Positions 16,058-25,697 of a stretch of 64,000 nt of DNA are shown here, one piece after another (within the stretch, counting starts at the first letter, position 1; each line of letters opens with the position of its first letter). This stretch comes from PNON01 sp964387025. GTDB taxonomy: Bacteria > Chloroflexota > Anaerolineae > Anaerolineales > Anaerolineaceae. The position numbers and the translations under genes were made by a program. The notes under the pieces were generated by a model that was not told the DNA's origin, searched no databases, and was given only the letters and a program-made list of their open reading frames with translations. The DNA lies in assembly GCA_964387025.1 (NCBI GenBank), contig CAYLUZ010000002.1:124001-188000 (forward strand), read 5' to 3'.

Positions 16058-17233
16058 ATGGAAATCCAAAAGTTGGCTTCAACGAATTTCTCATTTACTC
16101 AGAGCATACGGCGTGATCTGCACAAAAATCCGGAATTGGGTTTTCAAGAATTTCGTACCGCATCAATCATTTCCAGTTACCTGAATGGTTACGGTTTCCA
16201 TGTAACTGAAAAAGTAGGAAAAACTGGCGTCATTGGTGTATTGGATACCGGCCACCCGGGTAAATCATTACTTATGCGTTTTGATATGGATGCCTTGCCT
16301 GTACAGGAAGAAAATATTAGCGAATACTCCTCACAAAATACGGGTGTCATGCACGCCTGCGGTCATGATGGGCATGTAGCGGTAGGATTGACAGTTGCAA
16401 AGATCCTTTCCGAAAATGTAAATTCTCTGAATGGAAAATTCATAATAGTTTTTCAACCCGCAGAAGAAGGCCTGGGTGGGGCAAAATCCATGCTGGATGA
16501 GCATATCCTAGAGATTCAAAAACCCTATTCGGCTCTAGCATTTCACCTGTGGAATGAAAAACCAATCGGCTGGTTGGGTATCAATCCGGGTTCCTTAATG
16601 GCAGGAGCCGACCTGGTAAAGATCACAATAACAGGAAAAGGCGGGCATGGTGCCATTCCTCAAGAGGCGATTGACCCCGTCATCACAGCAGCTCAGGTAT
16701 TGATTGGATTACAGACCATAGTCGCCAGAAATATCTCTCCCCTGGATTCAGCCGTTGTGAGTATTACTGAATTCCACGCCGGAGACGCTCACAATATCAT
16801 CCCCTCCCAAGCCGTTCTACAGGGTTCAGTGCGCAGCTTTTCAAAGACAACCCGGGACCTGGTCATTTCCAGAATGCAGCAAATATCGGAATCAATTGCA
16901 TCCGGAATGGGCTGCAGCGCTATCGTTAATGTTATTCCGCTGACACCTCCTGTGATTAATTCTCCAATAATCGCAGATCTTGTGATTGAAACAGCTCAGA
17001 AAGTCCTGCCAGATTTGGAGATTGATCGATCATATCAAGCAATGGTCTCAGATGATATGGCATTATTTCTCGAAAAAGTCCCAGGTTGTTATATCCTGGT
17101 AGGATCTGCAGGCAAAGAAAAAGGACTGATCGAGCATCACCACAATCCAAAATTTGATTTTTCGGAATCAGCTATGGAAACAGCAGTCATTCTTCTGACT
17201 GGATTTGCAGAAAAGTACCTTAATCCAAATTAA
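16058..17233 (+). CDS. M20-family amidohydrolase (N-acyl amino acid hydrolase type)
   Basis: A 391-residue metallopeptidase of the M20D/HipO type, which cleaves N-acyl groups from amino acids. Signature segments are HKNPELGFQEF, RFDMDALPVQE, MHACGHDGHVAV (metal site) and FQPAEEGLGG with the catalytic glutamate; a dimerisation domain with GKGGHGAIPQEAIDP follows and a terminal metal histidine lies in IEHHHNPKFDF. I chose the ATG at 16058 because AGG at 16047-16049 is well placed. A GTG at 16049, overlapping the previous stop, would add three residues. Substrate is unknown. Confidence 0.9.
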   Translation: MEIQKLASTNFSFTQSIRRDLHKNPELGFQEFRTASIISSYLNGYGFHVTEKVGKTGVIGVLDTGHPGKSLLMRFDMDALPVQEENISEYSSQNTGVMHACGHDGHVAVGLTVAKILSENVNSLNGKFIIVFQPAEEGLGGAKSMLDEHILEIQKPYSALAFHLWNEKPIGWLGINPGSLMAGADLVKITITGKGGHGAIPQEAIDPVITAAQVLIGLQTIVARNISPLDSAVVSITEFHAGDAHNIIPSQAVLQGSVRSFSKTTRDLVISRMQQISESIASGMGCSAIVNVIPLTPPVINSPIIADLVIETAQKVLPDLEIDRSYQAMVSDDMALFLEKVPGCYILVGSAGKEKGLIEHHHNPKFDFSESAMETAVILLTGFAEKYLNPN

Positions 17234-17269
17234 ATCTCTCCCACACTGCCAAATTCTAAAGAATATTAC

Positions 17270-17298
17270 TTGAACTTCGGTGATTGTTGTGCTACACT
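17270..17298 (+). promoter_or_regulatory. Promoter of the GntR/FCD regulator gene
   Basis: TTGAAC (17270-17275), a 17-base spacer and TACACT (17293-17298). Its predicted start near 17305 excludes any start codon at 17280 for the downstream gene. Confidence 0.6.
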
Positions 17299-17345
17299 TA
17301 TATCATCCGAATAATCTGATTAATCATATTTATTGGGTAATTAAT

Positions 17346-18047
17346 ATGAAGACCTTATCAACAAATCCTCAACGACTCTCCATCTTTATGCAGTACCTCA
17401 GTACTTTATCTGATTCTAGTGAAGTAAAAATCCCATCGTTAATCGAATTAAGCCAGATCCTTGGTGTAAGTGTTGCTTCTTTACGTGAGCAGATGGAAGT
17501 AGCCAGGATCATGGGCCTTATAGAAGTCAAACCGCGGACTGGCATCCAGAAGGTTCCATATTCATTTTCAAAATCCGTTTTGATAAACCTGACTTATGCT
17601 CTCGTAAATGATCCTTCGGCTTTTGATGCATATTCTGATCTACGTAAACACATTGAATCAGCATACTGGAAAGAAGCTGTTAGCCTCCTTAATTCAGCAG
17701 ATGTGGATGGATTATTCACCATAATCAATGTTGCCTTCAATAAACTCCACGCAAAACCTCCACAAATTCCTCACGAAGAACATAAACGATTCCATCTTTC
17801 CATGTACAAAAAACTTAACAATATTTTCGTAACAGGTATATTAGAAGCGTACTGGCAAGCGTATGAGGATGTAGGATTGGATGTTTATACTGATCTACAG
17901 TATCTTGAACAGGTTTGGATATATCACCAAAAGACAGTTGAGGCGATTGACAAAGGAGAACTGGACTCCGGTTACAAGTCTTTCGCAGAACATATGGAAA
18001 TGATATCGAAGCGAAGTACGAAACCCAGAATAAGTCGTTTCGAATAA
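17346..18047 (+). CDS. GntR-family regulator with FCD-type ligand domain
   Basis: A 233-residue DNA-binding protein. Residues about 5-75 are a GntR winged helix (SLIELSQILGVSVASLREQM, then GLIEVKPRTGIQKV). The rest is all-helical like the FCD domain of FadR-type regulators, with an EEHKRFHLSMYKKLNN segment and a late IYHQKTVEAI helix holding candidate metal or ligand histidines. FCD regulators usually sense organic acids. It lies 30 bases upstream of the 2-oxoacid oxidoreductase genes, so control of that operon, including itself, is the natural inference. The start is set by the upstream promoter. Confidence 0.82.
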   Translation: MKTLSTNPQRLSIFMQYLSTLSDSSEVKIPSLIELSQILGVSVASLREQMEVARIMGLIEVKPRTGIQKVPYSFSKSVLINLTYALVNDPSAFDAYSDLRKHIESAYWKEAVSLLNSADVDGLFTIINVAFNKLHAKPPQIPHEEHKRFHLSMYKKLNNIFVTGILEAYWQAYEDVGLDVYTDLQYLEQVWIYHQKTVEAIDKGELDSGYKSFAEHMEMISKRSTKPRISRFE

Positions 18048-18077
18048 CTTTAACCGATGATTTTCAGGAGAGGCTAA

Positions 18078-19895
18078 ATGGATATTCGTGATCATTCAGA
18101 TAATGACCTACAAAAAGTGAATGATTTTTGCATTACTTTTGCGACAGTTAATGGTTCAGGCAGCCAGACTGCAAATATTACAATCATGCGGGCACTCTTT
18201 AAAATGGGTATTCCGGTATCCGGAAAGAATAAATTCCCATCCAACATCCAGGGATTACCCACCTGGTACAGTATTCGTGTGAGCAAAGATGGTTACCTTG
18301 GCCGTCTTGAAGATGACGATATTTTGATCTGCATGAACCAATCATCCTTTATAAAAGACATGGAGTATATCTGCCCGGGCGGTATTTTATTTTATGCAGA
18401 TGATATAAAGTTGCCCATCGAACGGACTGATATTACTGCCTACCCGATGCCGGTAAAAAAACTTGCCCGGGAAGCAGATGTATCTCCCGCTCTCAGGGAC
18501 TATATTGCGAATATGGTATACGTTGGAGTTGTAGCCAGGATTCTCGGTATTGATATGGATGCAATCCATGAAGCCCTCAATTTTCATTTCAAAGGGAAGC
18601 AAAAAGCAGTTGATTCCAATTTCAATGTAGTCCAGTCTGCTTACGATTGGGCAGGAGAAAATTTAACCAAAACTGATCACTATAGTGTAATAAAAATGAA
18701 GCCGTTGGATGGGTACATAATGACGGATGGCAATACGGCTGCAGCCCTGGGGTCAATTTTCGGTGGCGTTCAATTTAGCGCATGGTATCCGATCACCCCG
18801 GCTTCATCACTACCAGAATCATTAATTGAATATCTTCCACAGTTTCGTAAAGATCCCGAAACCGGTAAGAATACTTATGCTGTAGTCCAGGCAGAGGATG
18901 AATTGGCTGCCATCGGGATGACGATCGGTGCCGGATTCGCCGGGTTAAGATCTATGACTGCCACATCTGGTCCGGGATTGAGCCTGATGACAGAATATGC
19001 CGGTTTGGCCTACTATGCTGAAGTCCCCATCGTCATTTGGGATGTCCAACGGGTCGGCCCGAGTACCGGATTACCCACTAGAACAGCTCAAAGTGATATG
19101 AATATGGCATATTTCCTTGGCCACGGAGATTCCCAGAATGTAATGTTGATTCCCGGATCTGTGAGTGAATGCTTTGAATTTGGATGGAAATCATTCGATT
19201 TGGCTGAGCGACTTCAGACTCCGATCTTTGTCATGTCAGACCTTGATTTTGGAATGAACCAGTGGATGACCAAGAAATTTGAATATCCTGACGTACCCAT
19301 GGATAGGGGAAAAGTACTTTGGGAGGATGATATCGAAAAATTAAAAGGCCAATGGGGAAGATATGCCGATATTGATGGTGATGGAATTCCATATCGAACT
19401 GTTCCAGGTAATTTACACCCTTTAAGCGCATACCTTGCCCGGGGAACTGGTCATGATGATCAAGCCCACTACAGCGAAGAGCCTGAAATTTGGGAAGCAG
19501 GAATGCTTCGTCTTTGCAAGAAATTTGATACAGCTAGAAATTTAGTTCCTGGTCCTGTATTTGATCTTGAACCTGGTGTAAAACTGGGGATTATTGCGTA
19601 TGGATCAACAGACCCGGCAGTGGAAGAAGCCCGCGCAAAATGTAAACAAATAGGGATCAAAATGGATTATATGCGGCTACGCGCCATACCATTCAATAAT
19701 GAAGTAAAGGAATTTATTCAAAACCATGACAGGATTTATGTGGTTGAGGTCAACCGCGATGGTCAGATGCATCAAATCCTTCAACTGGAGTATCCATCCA
19801 AAGCTGCATCATTGATTTCAATTGCACACAGTGATGGACTACCCCTTTCTGCACGCTGGATAACAAATAAGATCAGGGATCTGGAGGTCAAATAA
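18078..19895 (+). CDS. 2-oxoacid:ferredoxin oxidoreductase, fused gamma-alpha subunit
   Basis: A 605-residue subunit. Residues about 15-185 match the gamma domain (GSGSQTANITIMRALFKMGI near 28) and about 205-605 the alpha domain (YPITPASSLPESL, AEDELAAIGMTIGAGFAG, TSGPGLSLM). With the next gene it would oxidise a 2-oxoacid to acyl-CoA and CO2 while reducing ferredoxin. The fused layout and the ITPASSLPE motif point to the 2-oxoglutarate/branched type (KorA-like) more than pyruvate. No delta ferredoxin subunit is present, as usual for two-subunit enzymes. A good ribosome site, AGGAGAGG, precedes the ATG. The next start overlaps its stop by one base. Confidence 0.9.
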   Translation: MDIRDHSDNDLQKVNDFCITFATVNGSGSQTANITIMRALFKMGIPVSGKNKFPSNIQGLPTWYSIRVSKDGYLGRLEDDDILICMNQSSFIKDMEYICPGGILFYADDIKLPIERTDITAYPMPVKKLAREADVSPALRDYIANMVYVGVVARILGIDMDAIHEALNFHFKGKQKAVDSNFNVVQSAYDWAGENLTKTDHYSVIKMKPLDGYIMTDGNTAAALGSIFGGVQFSAWYPITPASSLPESLIEYLPQFRKDPETGKNTYAVVQAEDELAAIGMTIGAGFAGLRSMTATSGPGLSLMTEYAGLAYYAEVPIVIWDVQRVGPSTGLPTRTAQSDMNMAYFLGHGDSQNVMLIPGSVSECFEFGWKSFDLAERLQTPIFVMSDLDFGMNQWMTKKFEYPDVPMDRGKVLWEDDIEKLKGQWGRYADIDGDGIPYRTVPGNLHPLSAYLARGTGHDDQAHYSEEPEIWEAGMLRLCKKFDTARNLVPGPVFDLEPGVKLGIIAYGSTDPAVEEARAKCKQIGIKMDYMRLRAIPFNNEVKEFIQNHDRIYVVEVNRDGQMHQILQLEYPSKAASLISIAHSDGLPLSARWITNKIRDLEVK

Positions 19896-20917
19896 TGGTA
19901 ACCCAAACAGTTGTCGAGTACACAAAAAATGATTACAGGGGAATTCCATCCACTTTATGCCAGGGATGTGGTCATAATTCCATATCCAGCCAGATCATCA
20001 CTGCCTGCTTCGAATTGGGTTTAAAACCTGAGAAGATCATTAAATTCAGTGGAATTGGTTGCTCAAGTAAAAGCCCGACATATTTTCTCAATCGCTCTTT
20101 TGGATTCAACGGGTTGCATGGTCGTATGCCTTCCCTGGCTCTTGGCGCAATGTTTGGAGATACCAGTCTGAAAGGCATTGGCATAAGTGGGGATGGAGAT
20201 ACCGCAAGTATTGGGATGGGACAATTCAAGCACTTGGTTCGTAGAAATATGCGGATGGTTTATATAATTGAGAATAATGGTGTATATGGATTAACAAAAG
20301 GACAATTTTCTGCAACAGCTGAAAAAGGTCTGATCCTCAAAAAACAGGGTACAAATCCATACGTTCCCGTGGATATTGCCATGGAAGCGCTAGTTTCAAA
20401 TGCAACTTTCGTTGCCCGGTCTTTTGCGGGTGATCCTAGGCAGGTGAAAGAATTGATCAAAGCTGCATTTAGTCATAATGGGATAGCAGTGATCGATATC
20501 ATCAGCCCTTGTGTGACATTTAATAACCAGGAAGGCACTGTCCACTCTTATACATGGGGAAAAGACCACGAAGCTCCTCTTCACGAAATCTCATTTATTC
20601 CTCCGAGAGATGAGATCATGGTGGAAGATTTCGAAGAAGGGACAATCAGGGAAGTCACCATGCATGATGGCTCCCTGGTGTTATTAAAAAAATTGGATAC
20701 CGATTACGATCCAACGGATCGTTGGCAAGCATTACGAATCCTTGAAGAGGCTCAACGAAATAACTGGCTTGTAACCGGGCTGTTATATATCAATCCAGAT
20801 ATTCCATCGCTTGTGGATATCTACGATCTTCCAGACCAGGCATTGAACCGTATGCAACAAGCTCAGCTTCGCCCAGAAGAGCATAGAATTGATGAAGTAA
20901 ATGCAATGATGTTTTAA
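19895..20917 (+). CDS. 2-oxoacid:ferredoxin oxidoreductase, beta subunit
   Basis: A 340-residue TPP-binding subunit. The N-terminus has the conserved LCQGCGHNSIS and GIGCSSKSPTYF segments, whose cysteines would bind the 4Fe-4S cluster. The TPP motif GDGDTASIGMGQ is near residue 98, with ENNGVYGLTKGQ about 30 residues later. It is translationally coupled to the alpha subunit (TAATG). KorB-like by overall pattern. A weak hairpin about 12 bases after the stop has only a poor T tract, so no clear terminator is seen. Confidence 0.92.
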   Translation: MVTQTVVEYTKNDYRGIPSTLCQGCGHNSISSQIITACFELGLKPEKIIKFSGIGCSSKSPTYFLNRSFGFNGLHGRMPSLALGAMFGDTSLKGIGISGDGDTASIGMGQFKHLVRRNMRMVYIIENNGVYGLTKGQFSATAEKGLILKKQGTNPYVPVDIAMEALVSNATFVARSFAGDPRQVKELIKAAFSHNGIAVIDIISPCVTFNNQEGTVHSYTWGKDHEAPLHEISFIPPRDEIMVEDFEEGTIREVTMHDGSLVLLKKLDTDYDPTDRWQALRILEEAQRNNWLVTGLLYINPDIPSLVDIYDLPDQALNRMQQAQLRPEEHRIDEVNAMMF

Positions 20918-21014
20918 GGAAACGAACCAAGCATAAATGCTTAAAATAATACCAGCTACGACCAATTAATAATATCTGTACAATAAATACTAGGCATTGT
21001 TTTTTCCTGGATGT

Positions 21015-21020
21015 TATAAT
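21015..21020 (+). promoter_or_regulatory. -10 box upstream of the STAS/RsbW/RsbU operon
   Basis: TATAAT 51 bases before the STAS gene; no strong -35 box. A second candidate -35 (TTGACT near 21030) lacks a good -10. Confidence 0.35.
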
Positions 21021-21070
21021 ATTAATCCATTGACTTTTAATAATTTCTATTCGAAAGGCGACTGGTAACT

Positions 21071-21406
21071 ATGGAAATTTTCCAGAAACAATACAAACAT
21101 TGCAATCTTGTTAAAATCACTGGCAGGGTCGATAGTCTTACAGCACCAATTGTTGCAGAAACTTTAAAATCAATAATGGAATTTGGGAAATATAAAATTG
21201 TCATTGACTGTACCGGCTTGGAATTTATTTCAAGTGCAGGGTTATGGGTTCTTGTAAATACTCAAAAATCTTGCAAACGGTACAATCGTGGGGAAGTCAT
21301 TCTTGCAGGTGTTGCTGACAGGATCAGGTCATCCTTGGATCTCGCGGGTTTCATTCCATATTTTAAGATAATGGATGATCCAACTGAAGCTGTTGGTTCA
21401 TTCTAA
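21071..21406 (+). CDS. STAS-domain anti-sigma factor antagonist
   Basis: A 111-residue STAS protein of the SpoIIAA/RsbV type. It has the VKITGRVDSLTAP strand-turn and the phosphoacceptor region CTGLEFISSAGLWVLVN, in which Ser of ISSAG is the expected phosphorylation site. In partner switching, the unphosphorylated form frees a sigma factor or other target from the RsbW-like kinase. It is first in a three-gene operon with that kinase and a PP2C phosphatase. Confidence 0.9.
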   Translation: MEIFQKQYKHCNLVKITGRVDSLTAPIVAETLKSIMEFGKYKIVIDCTGLEFISSAGLWVLVNTQKSCKRYNRGEVILAGVADRIRSSLDLAGFIPYFKIMDDPTEAVGSF

Positions 21407-21429
21407 TTTGACCTTTTCTCCAGTATTAC

Positions 21430-21849
21430 ATGACGCTCTATTCTGCTACTTACGAGAACCTGGCGAAGATTGATCAACAGGTTCGAATTGCTGCTATCGC
21501 GGCCGGCCTTTCTGAAGATGATGCATATTCTGTCGAATTAGCAGTCGATGAAGCCTGTACAAATATTATCGACCATTCATATGGGGGCGAGGGATTGGGA
21601 GAAATTGATTGCGTTTGCCAAACCCTGGCAGATGGATTGAAAATAATCATTTACGACACGGGTTGCTTTTTTAATCCGGAAGGAATACCAACACCTGATG
21701 TGCATCAGCCAGTACCAAAACGCCCAGAAGGTGGGTTGGGATTATTTTTCATGCGTTCCTTAATGGATGAGGTAATTTTTGACCCATGCAAAGGGAATGG
21801 CACATCCCTGACAATGATCAAACGAAAACAAATAAGTAAGCGGGGCTAA
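21430..21849 (+). CDS. RsbW-like serine kinase / anti-sigma factor
   Basis: A 139-residue GHKL ATPase. The N-box ELAVDEACTNIIDHSYGG is near residues 37-54 and the G-boxes IYDTGCFFNPE and GGLGLFFMRSLMDEV follow. Such kinases bind and inhibit a sigma factor or other partner and phosphorylate the STAS antagonist encoded just before. The target is not visible; no sigma factor gene is in the window. The downstream phosphatase starts on the last base of its stop codon. Confidence 0.9.
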   Translation: MTLYSATYENLAKIDQQVRIAAIAAGLSEDDAYSVELAVDEACTNIIDHSYGGEGLGEIDCVCQTLADGLKIIIYDTGCFFNPEGIPTPDVHQPVPKRPEGGLGLFFMRSLMDEVIFDPCKGNGTSLTMIKRKQISKRG

Positions 21850-24800
21850 TGTCTTCGGATCATGATATTCATTCCTGGCGTAACTTTCTCCACTTGGGAG
21901 AAGAACTTCTACAACTAACGAATGTAGAAGCACAAGCAGAAGCCATCTGTCAACACATCCAAAAAGATAATATTTATCAGGGTGATATTTGGCTTAGTGA
22001 AAATATATCCCGAATTCCCGGGCTGCATAATCTATCTACGTTTTCATCTTCCCCGCAATCACTGTTGATGCAGCGAGCCCTTGAAACGCGAAAAATCTGC
22101 AATATCGGAAAATCCGGAAATCCAAAAATTTATGCCCATAGTGAAACTGTCTATACTATAGCATATCCGTTGGTTGTTCAGAATTCAATTTTAGGTGTTA
22201 TCCAGGTAATAAGAACTGACAGCCAGCCATTGTCTGAAGATGAAATTGAGTATTTTGAGGGGATGTGCGCAAATGCCGCAAATGCCCTGCATATAAATCA
22301 CCAGACTATTATTAAGAATTGGCGATACGAACAACTTACCCTTGTAAGGTCGGTTAGTTCGAAAATTGCTAACAGTCAAAGCTTAAGTGATCTTTCTCAA
22401 CAGGTGACCAAGCTCATTTTGGATGCATTTCATTATTACGCTGTTTCGGTTTTTACAATAGTGCCAACGACAAACAAGTTAATATTTCAAGCATGCAGCT
22501 CCCCGGTATTGAATGATTCGGGAGACAAATTGGACTTTGGTGCTAATCTTGACCAAGGGTTAGCTGCAACTGCTGCAAAAGAGGGTGTAGAAATTCTTTC
22601 GAATGATGTCTCCCGTGATCCACGTTACAGATTTGTCAAACAACTTCCTCTTACAAAAGCAGAAGCTGTTTTTCCGCTGAAAGTCGAAGATAGGATCCTG
22701 GGTGTTTTAGATATTCAGTCAGAATTTATTTACGCATTCCATGAAATAGATATGAATGTTCTTCGCTCTCTGGCAGATAACATTGCGCTTGCTTTGGAGG
22801 GAGTAAGGCTTTATGATGGTTTACAGCGTAGGGTGGAAGAACTGGCTACAGTTGCAGAAGTGGGCCGGGCTTTATCATCAATATTGGATTCATCCAATTT
22901 GCTCCAACAGGTCGTCGAAATAATTTATGAGAAATTCCATTATCCGTTTGTACATTTATTCCTGGTTCAGGGAGACCAGGACAGTATCGTTTACCAGGCA
23001 GGAGCGGGTGAACGTAGTAAGGAATTAACCAATGATGGATTGGTTTATTCGATTAACGATAAAAACGGGATCATCCCATGGGTCGCCCGGAATGGAAAGA
23101 CGCTGATAGCGAATGATGTTGACCATGAAAAGATTTATCGGCCTTCAAAAATCAATCCGTCTGGTACTTCATCAGAAATGGCTGTTGCATTAATATTTGC
23201 CAGTGAAGTACTTGGTGTGCTTGATATTCAAAGCGACCAAATCAACAGTTTTGATGACGAGGATAAATTCCTTTTTGAAGCCCTTGCAGATTCAATTGCT
23301 ATTGCCATTCGAAATGCCAAGCTGTTTAGTTCTGAAAAATGGAGGAGACAGGCATCTGATAGCTTGCGTGAGGTGGCAGGACTTCTATCATCCAATATGG
23401 AACTAAACCACCTGCTGGATGTAATTCTAACTGAAATCGAAAAGATCTTACCGTGTAGTGCATCTGCAATCTGGTTGGTAAATGATACAAATTTCCATGA
23501 TTTTGACCAGACAAACAGTCTAAATCTGGCTGCTGTGCATGGAATTGACGCAGATTTAGTTCGTGAAACCTATAACAATAATCCAGAGTCTTCACTTTGG
23601 TTGAATAAGGTTTTAAAGAGTACTGATCCGGTGATCCGAACTGACAATGACCAGATGGATCCGTTGGGCTGGAGCAAAGGTTACATCAATGAATATTCAG
23701 CTATTGCTGCTCCGCTTAAAGTTGGCAATCAAGCACAAGGAATTTTAGTCCTGATAAATAAGTCATCCGGGAGATATGGGATTGAATCGACCGTAATGAC
23801 ATCGACATTTGCTGCTTATGCTGCGGTTGCCATCCAAAACGCCAGGTTATACGCAACTGCCCAGGAACAAGCTTGGGTATCAACGGTACTGTTACAAGTA
23901 GCAGAAGCGACACAATCACTTACCTCTATTGAAGAATTAATAAATGCTGTGGTAAGACTTACACCTATGTTGGTTGGAATCAAGGGATGTAGCGTGTTCC
24001 TTTGGGAATCCGGCATCGGAAAATTCACATTGAGCGGTACTCATGGAATGCATTGTGAGCGGACTGATAACGATTCTGTATATATCGTCCGACCAGGAGA
24101 ATCCCCTGCTTTAGATCAATTGACGGAATTAAAAATCCCCATATTCATTGATGGCCTGGGCAAGAGTATTCCGTTTCTTAGCTTTGATGGTTCAGTTGAT
24201 GATGTAAAGATCGTATTGTTACCCCTTATATCAAGAGGCAGTATTCTTGGCGCATGTCTCGTTGCGTATACCAAACCCGAAAAATTCAATCAACTGGATC
24301 CAGTAGAAAATGAACGACTGGCCATTATTCAGGGAATTGCCCATCAAACGGCAATCGCAATTGAAAATATAAAGTTACTCGAGACCCAACAACAGGAGAC
24401 TTATATTTCTGCTGCACTTCTGCAAGTAGCTCAGACAGTCGTGGCTCATAATGAGCTTACAGACCTCTTTGCGTCCATCGTTCAGATAACACCAATCCTG
24501 GTAGGTTCTGAGATTTGCCTTATTTACTTATGGGATGAAGTCAGGAAGGTTTATACCTTAGCCGATTCAAATGGTATTAAAAAGCAGATCCTGGAGGAAT
24601 CAAACCAGATTGAATTCCGGCCGGGGCAATTCCCACTCCTTGACCTCATTCGTAAACAAGATCAATTAAGTGTTCTTCCAATCTGTGTCACCAATCCGGA
24701 TGATCCCTTATGTTGGGCCGATATTGACCTTCCCGAAGGCGCAATTTCATTTGATTTTGAGTTGAACAATGATCCATTATTGGTCGGGATGCCTTTATCG

Positions 24801-25697
24801 GTTAAAGGCGAAGTATATGGCATTCTTCTGGTGAAAGACCCGGGTACTGAAAAAATGTACCTGACAAAAAGACTCGAGATATTGACGGGAATTGCTCAAC
24901 AAACAGCTCTGGCAATTCAAAATGACCGGCTTGAAAATCTGGCTGATGTCCAGGAACGCCTTGAAAGAGAATTCCAGATTGCTCGTGAAATTCAAAAAAC
25001 TTTTTTACCTTCAGAAATGCCAGATCGCAAAGAGTGGAAATTGGATGTACGTTGGCGACCGGCTAGGGAAGTGGGCGGTGATTTCTATGATGTCTTTGAA
25101 TTACCAGATAACCGATTAGCCATGCTAGTTGCTGATGTCACCGACAAAGGGATGTCTGCAGCCTTATATATGACTGTCACTCGAACGCTTTTACGTACAG
25201 TCGCTCAACAATTTAATACTCCTGCAGAAATCCTAACCAATGTTAACAAGCTGCTGCTACGAGATACACCTCACGGAATGTTCATTACAGCATTTCTCGG
25301 AATACTTGATTTGCGAAGTAGTGAACTTACTTATGCCAATGCTGGTCACAACCTACCTATATGTAAACACCCATCCGGACCTCTGGAAAAACTCCTAAAG
25401 GGCAGTATGCCATTGGGGATAATGGAAAAGTTATCTTTAAAGAACAACCTGATTAAACTTGAACCAGGAGACTCTCTGATATTATTTACAGATGGCGTGA
25501 CAGAGGCATATACTGCAACTGATTATTTTGGGGATCAGAGGCTGGAAGATGCAATCCGACAGGCAAGTAATCAAGAGCCGGTTACAATCCTAGATTCGAT
25601 AGATCATGCTCTCGTCGAGTTTCAGGAATCTGAGATACCATCAGATGATGTCACCTTGCTTGTGGTTCATCATCATGAAAAAATCAAGAAGAACTAA
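21849..25697 (+). CDS. Multi-GAF sensor protein phosphatase (RsbU/SpoIIE type PP2C)
   Basis: A 1282-residue soluble sensor. I count about six GAF-like modules in tandem, roughly at 25-150 (weak), 185-325, 345-500, 520-680, 695-865 and 885-1040, recognisable by repeated LGVLDIQS-type strands and ALAIQNARL-type linker helices. A coiled linker (LEREFQIAREIQKTFLP) leads to a PP2C SpoIIE domain at about 1060-1275 with VGGDFYDVF, VADVTDKGMSAAL, NAGHNLP, LFTDGVTEA and SDDVTLLV metal motifs. It would dephosphorylate the STAS partner in response to bound small molecules. The ligands are unknown. Its 3' end overlaps the convergent pyruvate kinase gene by four bases. Confidence 0.92.
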   Translation: MSSDHDIHSWRNFLHLGEELLQLTNVEAQAEAICQHIQKDNIYQGDIWLSENISRIPGLHNLSTFSSSPQSLLMQRALETRKICNIGKSGNPKIYAHSETVYTIAYPLVVQNSILGVIQVIRTDSQPLSEDEIEYFEGMCANAANALHINHQTIIKNWRYEQLTLVRSVSSKIANSQSLSDLSQQVTKLILDAFHYYAVSVFTIVPTTNKLIFQACSSPVLNDSGDKLDFGANLDQGLAATAAKEGVEILSNDVSRDPRYRFVKQLPLTKAEAVFPLKVEDRILGVLDIQSEFIYAFHEIDMNVLRSLADNIALALEGVRLYDGLQRRVEELATVAEVGRALSSILDSSNLLQQVVEIIYEKFHYPFVHLFLVQGDQDSIVYQAGAGERSKELTNDGLVYSINDKNGIIPWVARNGKTLIANDVDHEKIYRPSKINPSGTSSEMAVALIFASEVLGVLDIQSDQINSFDDEDKFLFEALADSIAIAIRNAKLFSSEKWRRQASDSLREVAGLLSSNMELNHLLDVILTEIEKILPCSASAIWLVNDTNFHDFDQTNSLNLAAVHGIDADLVRETYNNNPESSLWLNKVLKSTDPVIRTDNDQMDPLGWSKGYINEYSAIAAPLKVGNQAQGILVLINKSSGRYGIESTVMTSTFAAYAAVAIQNARLYATAQEQAWVSTVLLQVAEATQSLTSIEELINAVVRLTPMLVGIKGCSVFLWESGIGKFTLSGTHGMHCERTDNDSVYIVRPGESPALDQLTELKIPIFIDGLGKSIPFLSFDGSVDDVKIVLLPLISRGSILGACLVAYTKPEKFNQLDPVENERLAIIQGIAHQTAIAIENIKLLETQQQETYISAALLQVAQTVVAHNELTDLFASIVQITPILVGSEICLIYLWDEVRKVYTLADSNGIKKQILEESNQIEFRPGQFPLLDLIRKQDQLSVLPICVTNPDDPLCWADIDLPEGAISFDFELNNDPLLVGMPLSVKGEVYGILLVKDPGTEKMYLTKRLEILTGIAQQTALAIQNDRLENLADVQERLEREFQIAREIQKTFLPSEMPDRKEWKLDVRWRPAREVGGDFYDVFELPDNRLAMLVADVTDKGMSAALYMTVTRTLLRTVAQQFNTPAEILTNVNKLLLRDTPHGMFITAFLGILDLRSSELTYANAGHNLPICKHPSGPLEKLLKGSMPLGIMEKLSLKNNLIKLEPGDSLILFTDGVTEAYTATDYFGDQRLEDAIRQASNQEPVTILDSIDHALVEFQESEIPSDDVTLLVVHHHEKIKKN

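Noticed and set aside
17280..17345. Upstream GTG start for the GntR/FCD gene
   Set aside because: It precedes the -10 box of a good promoter; the ATG at 17346 begins the conserved domain.
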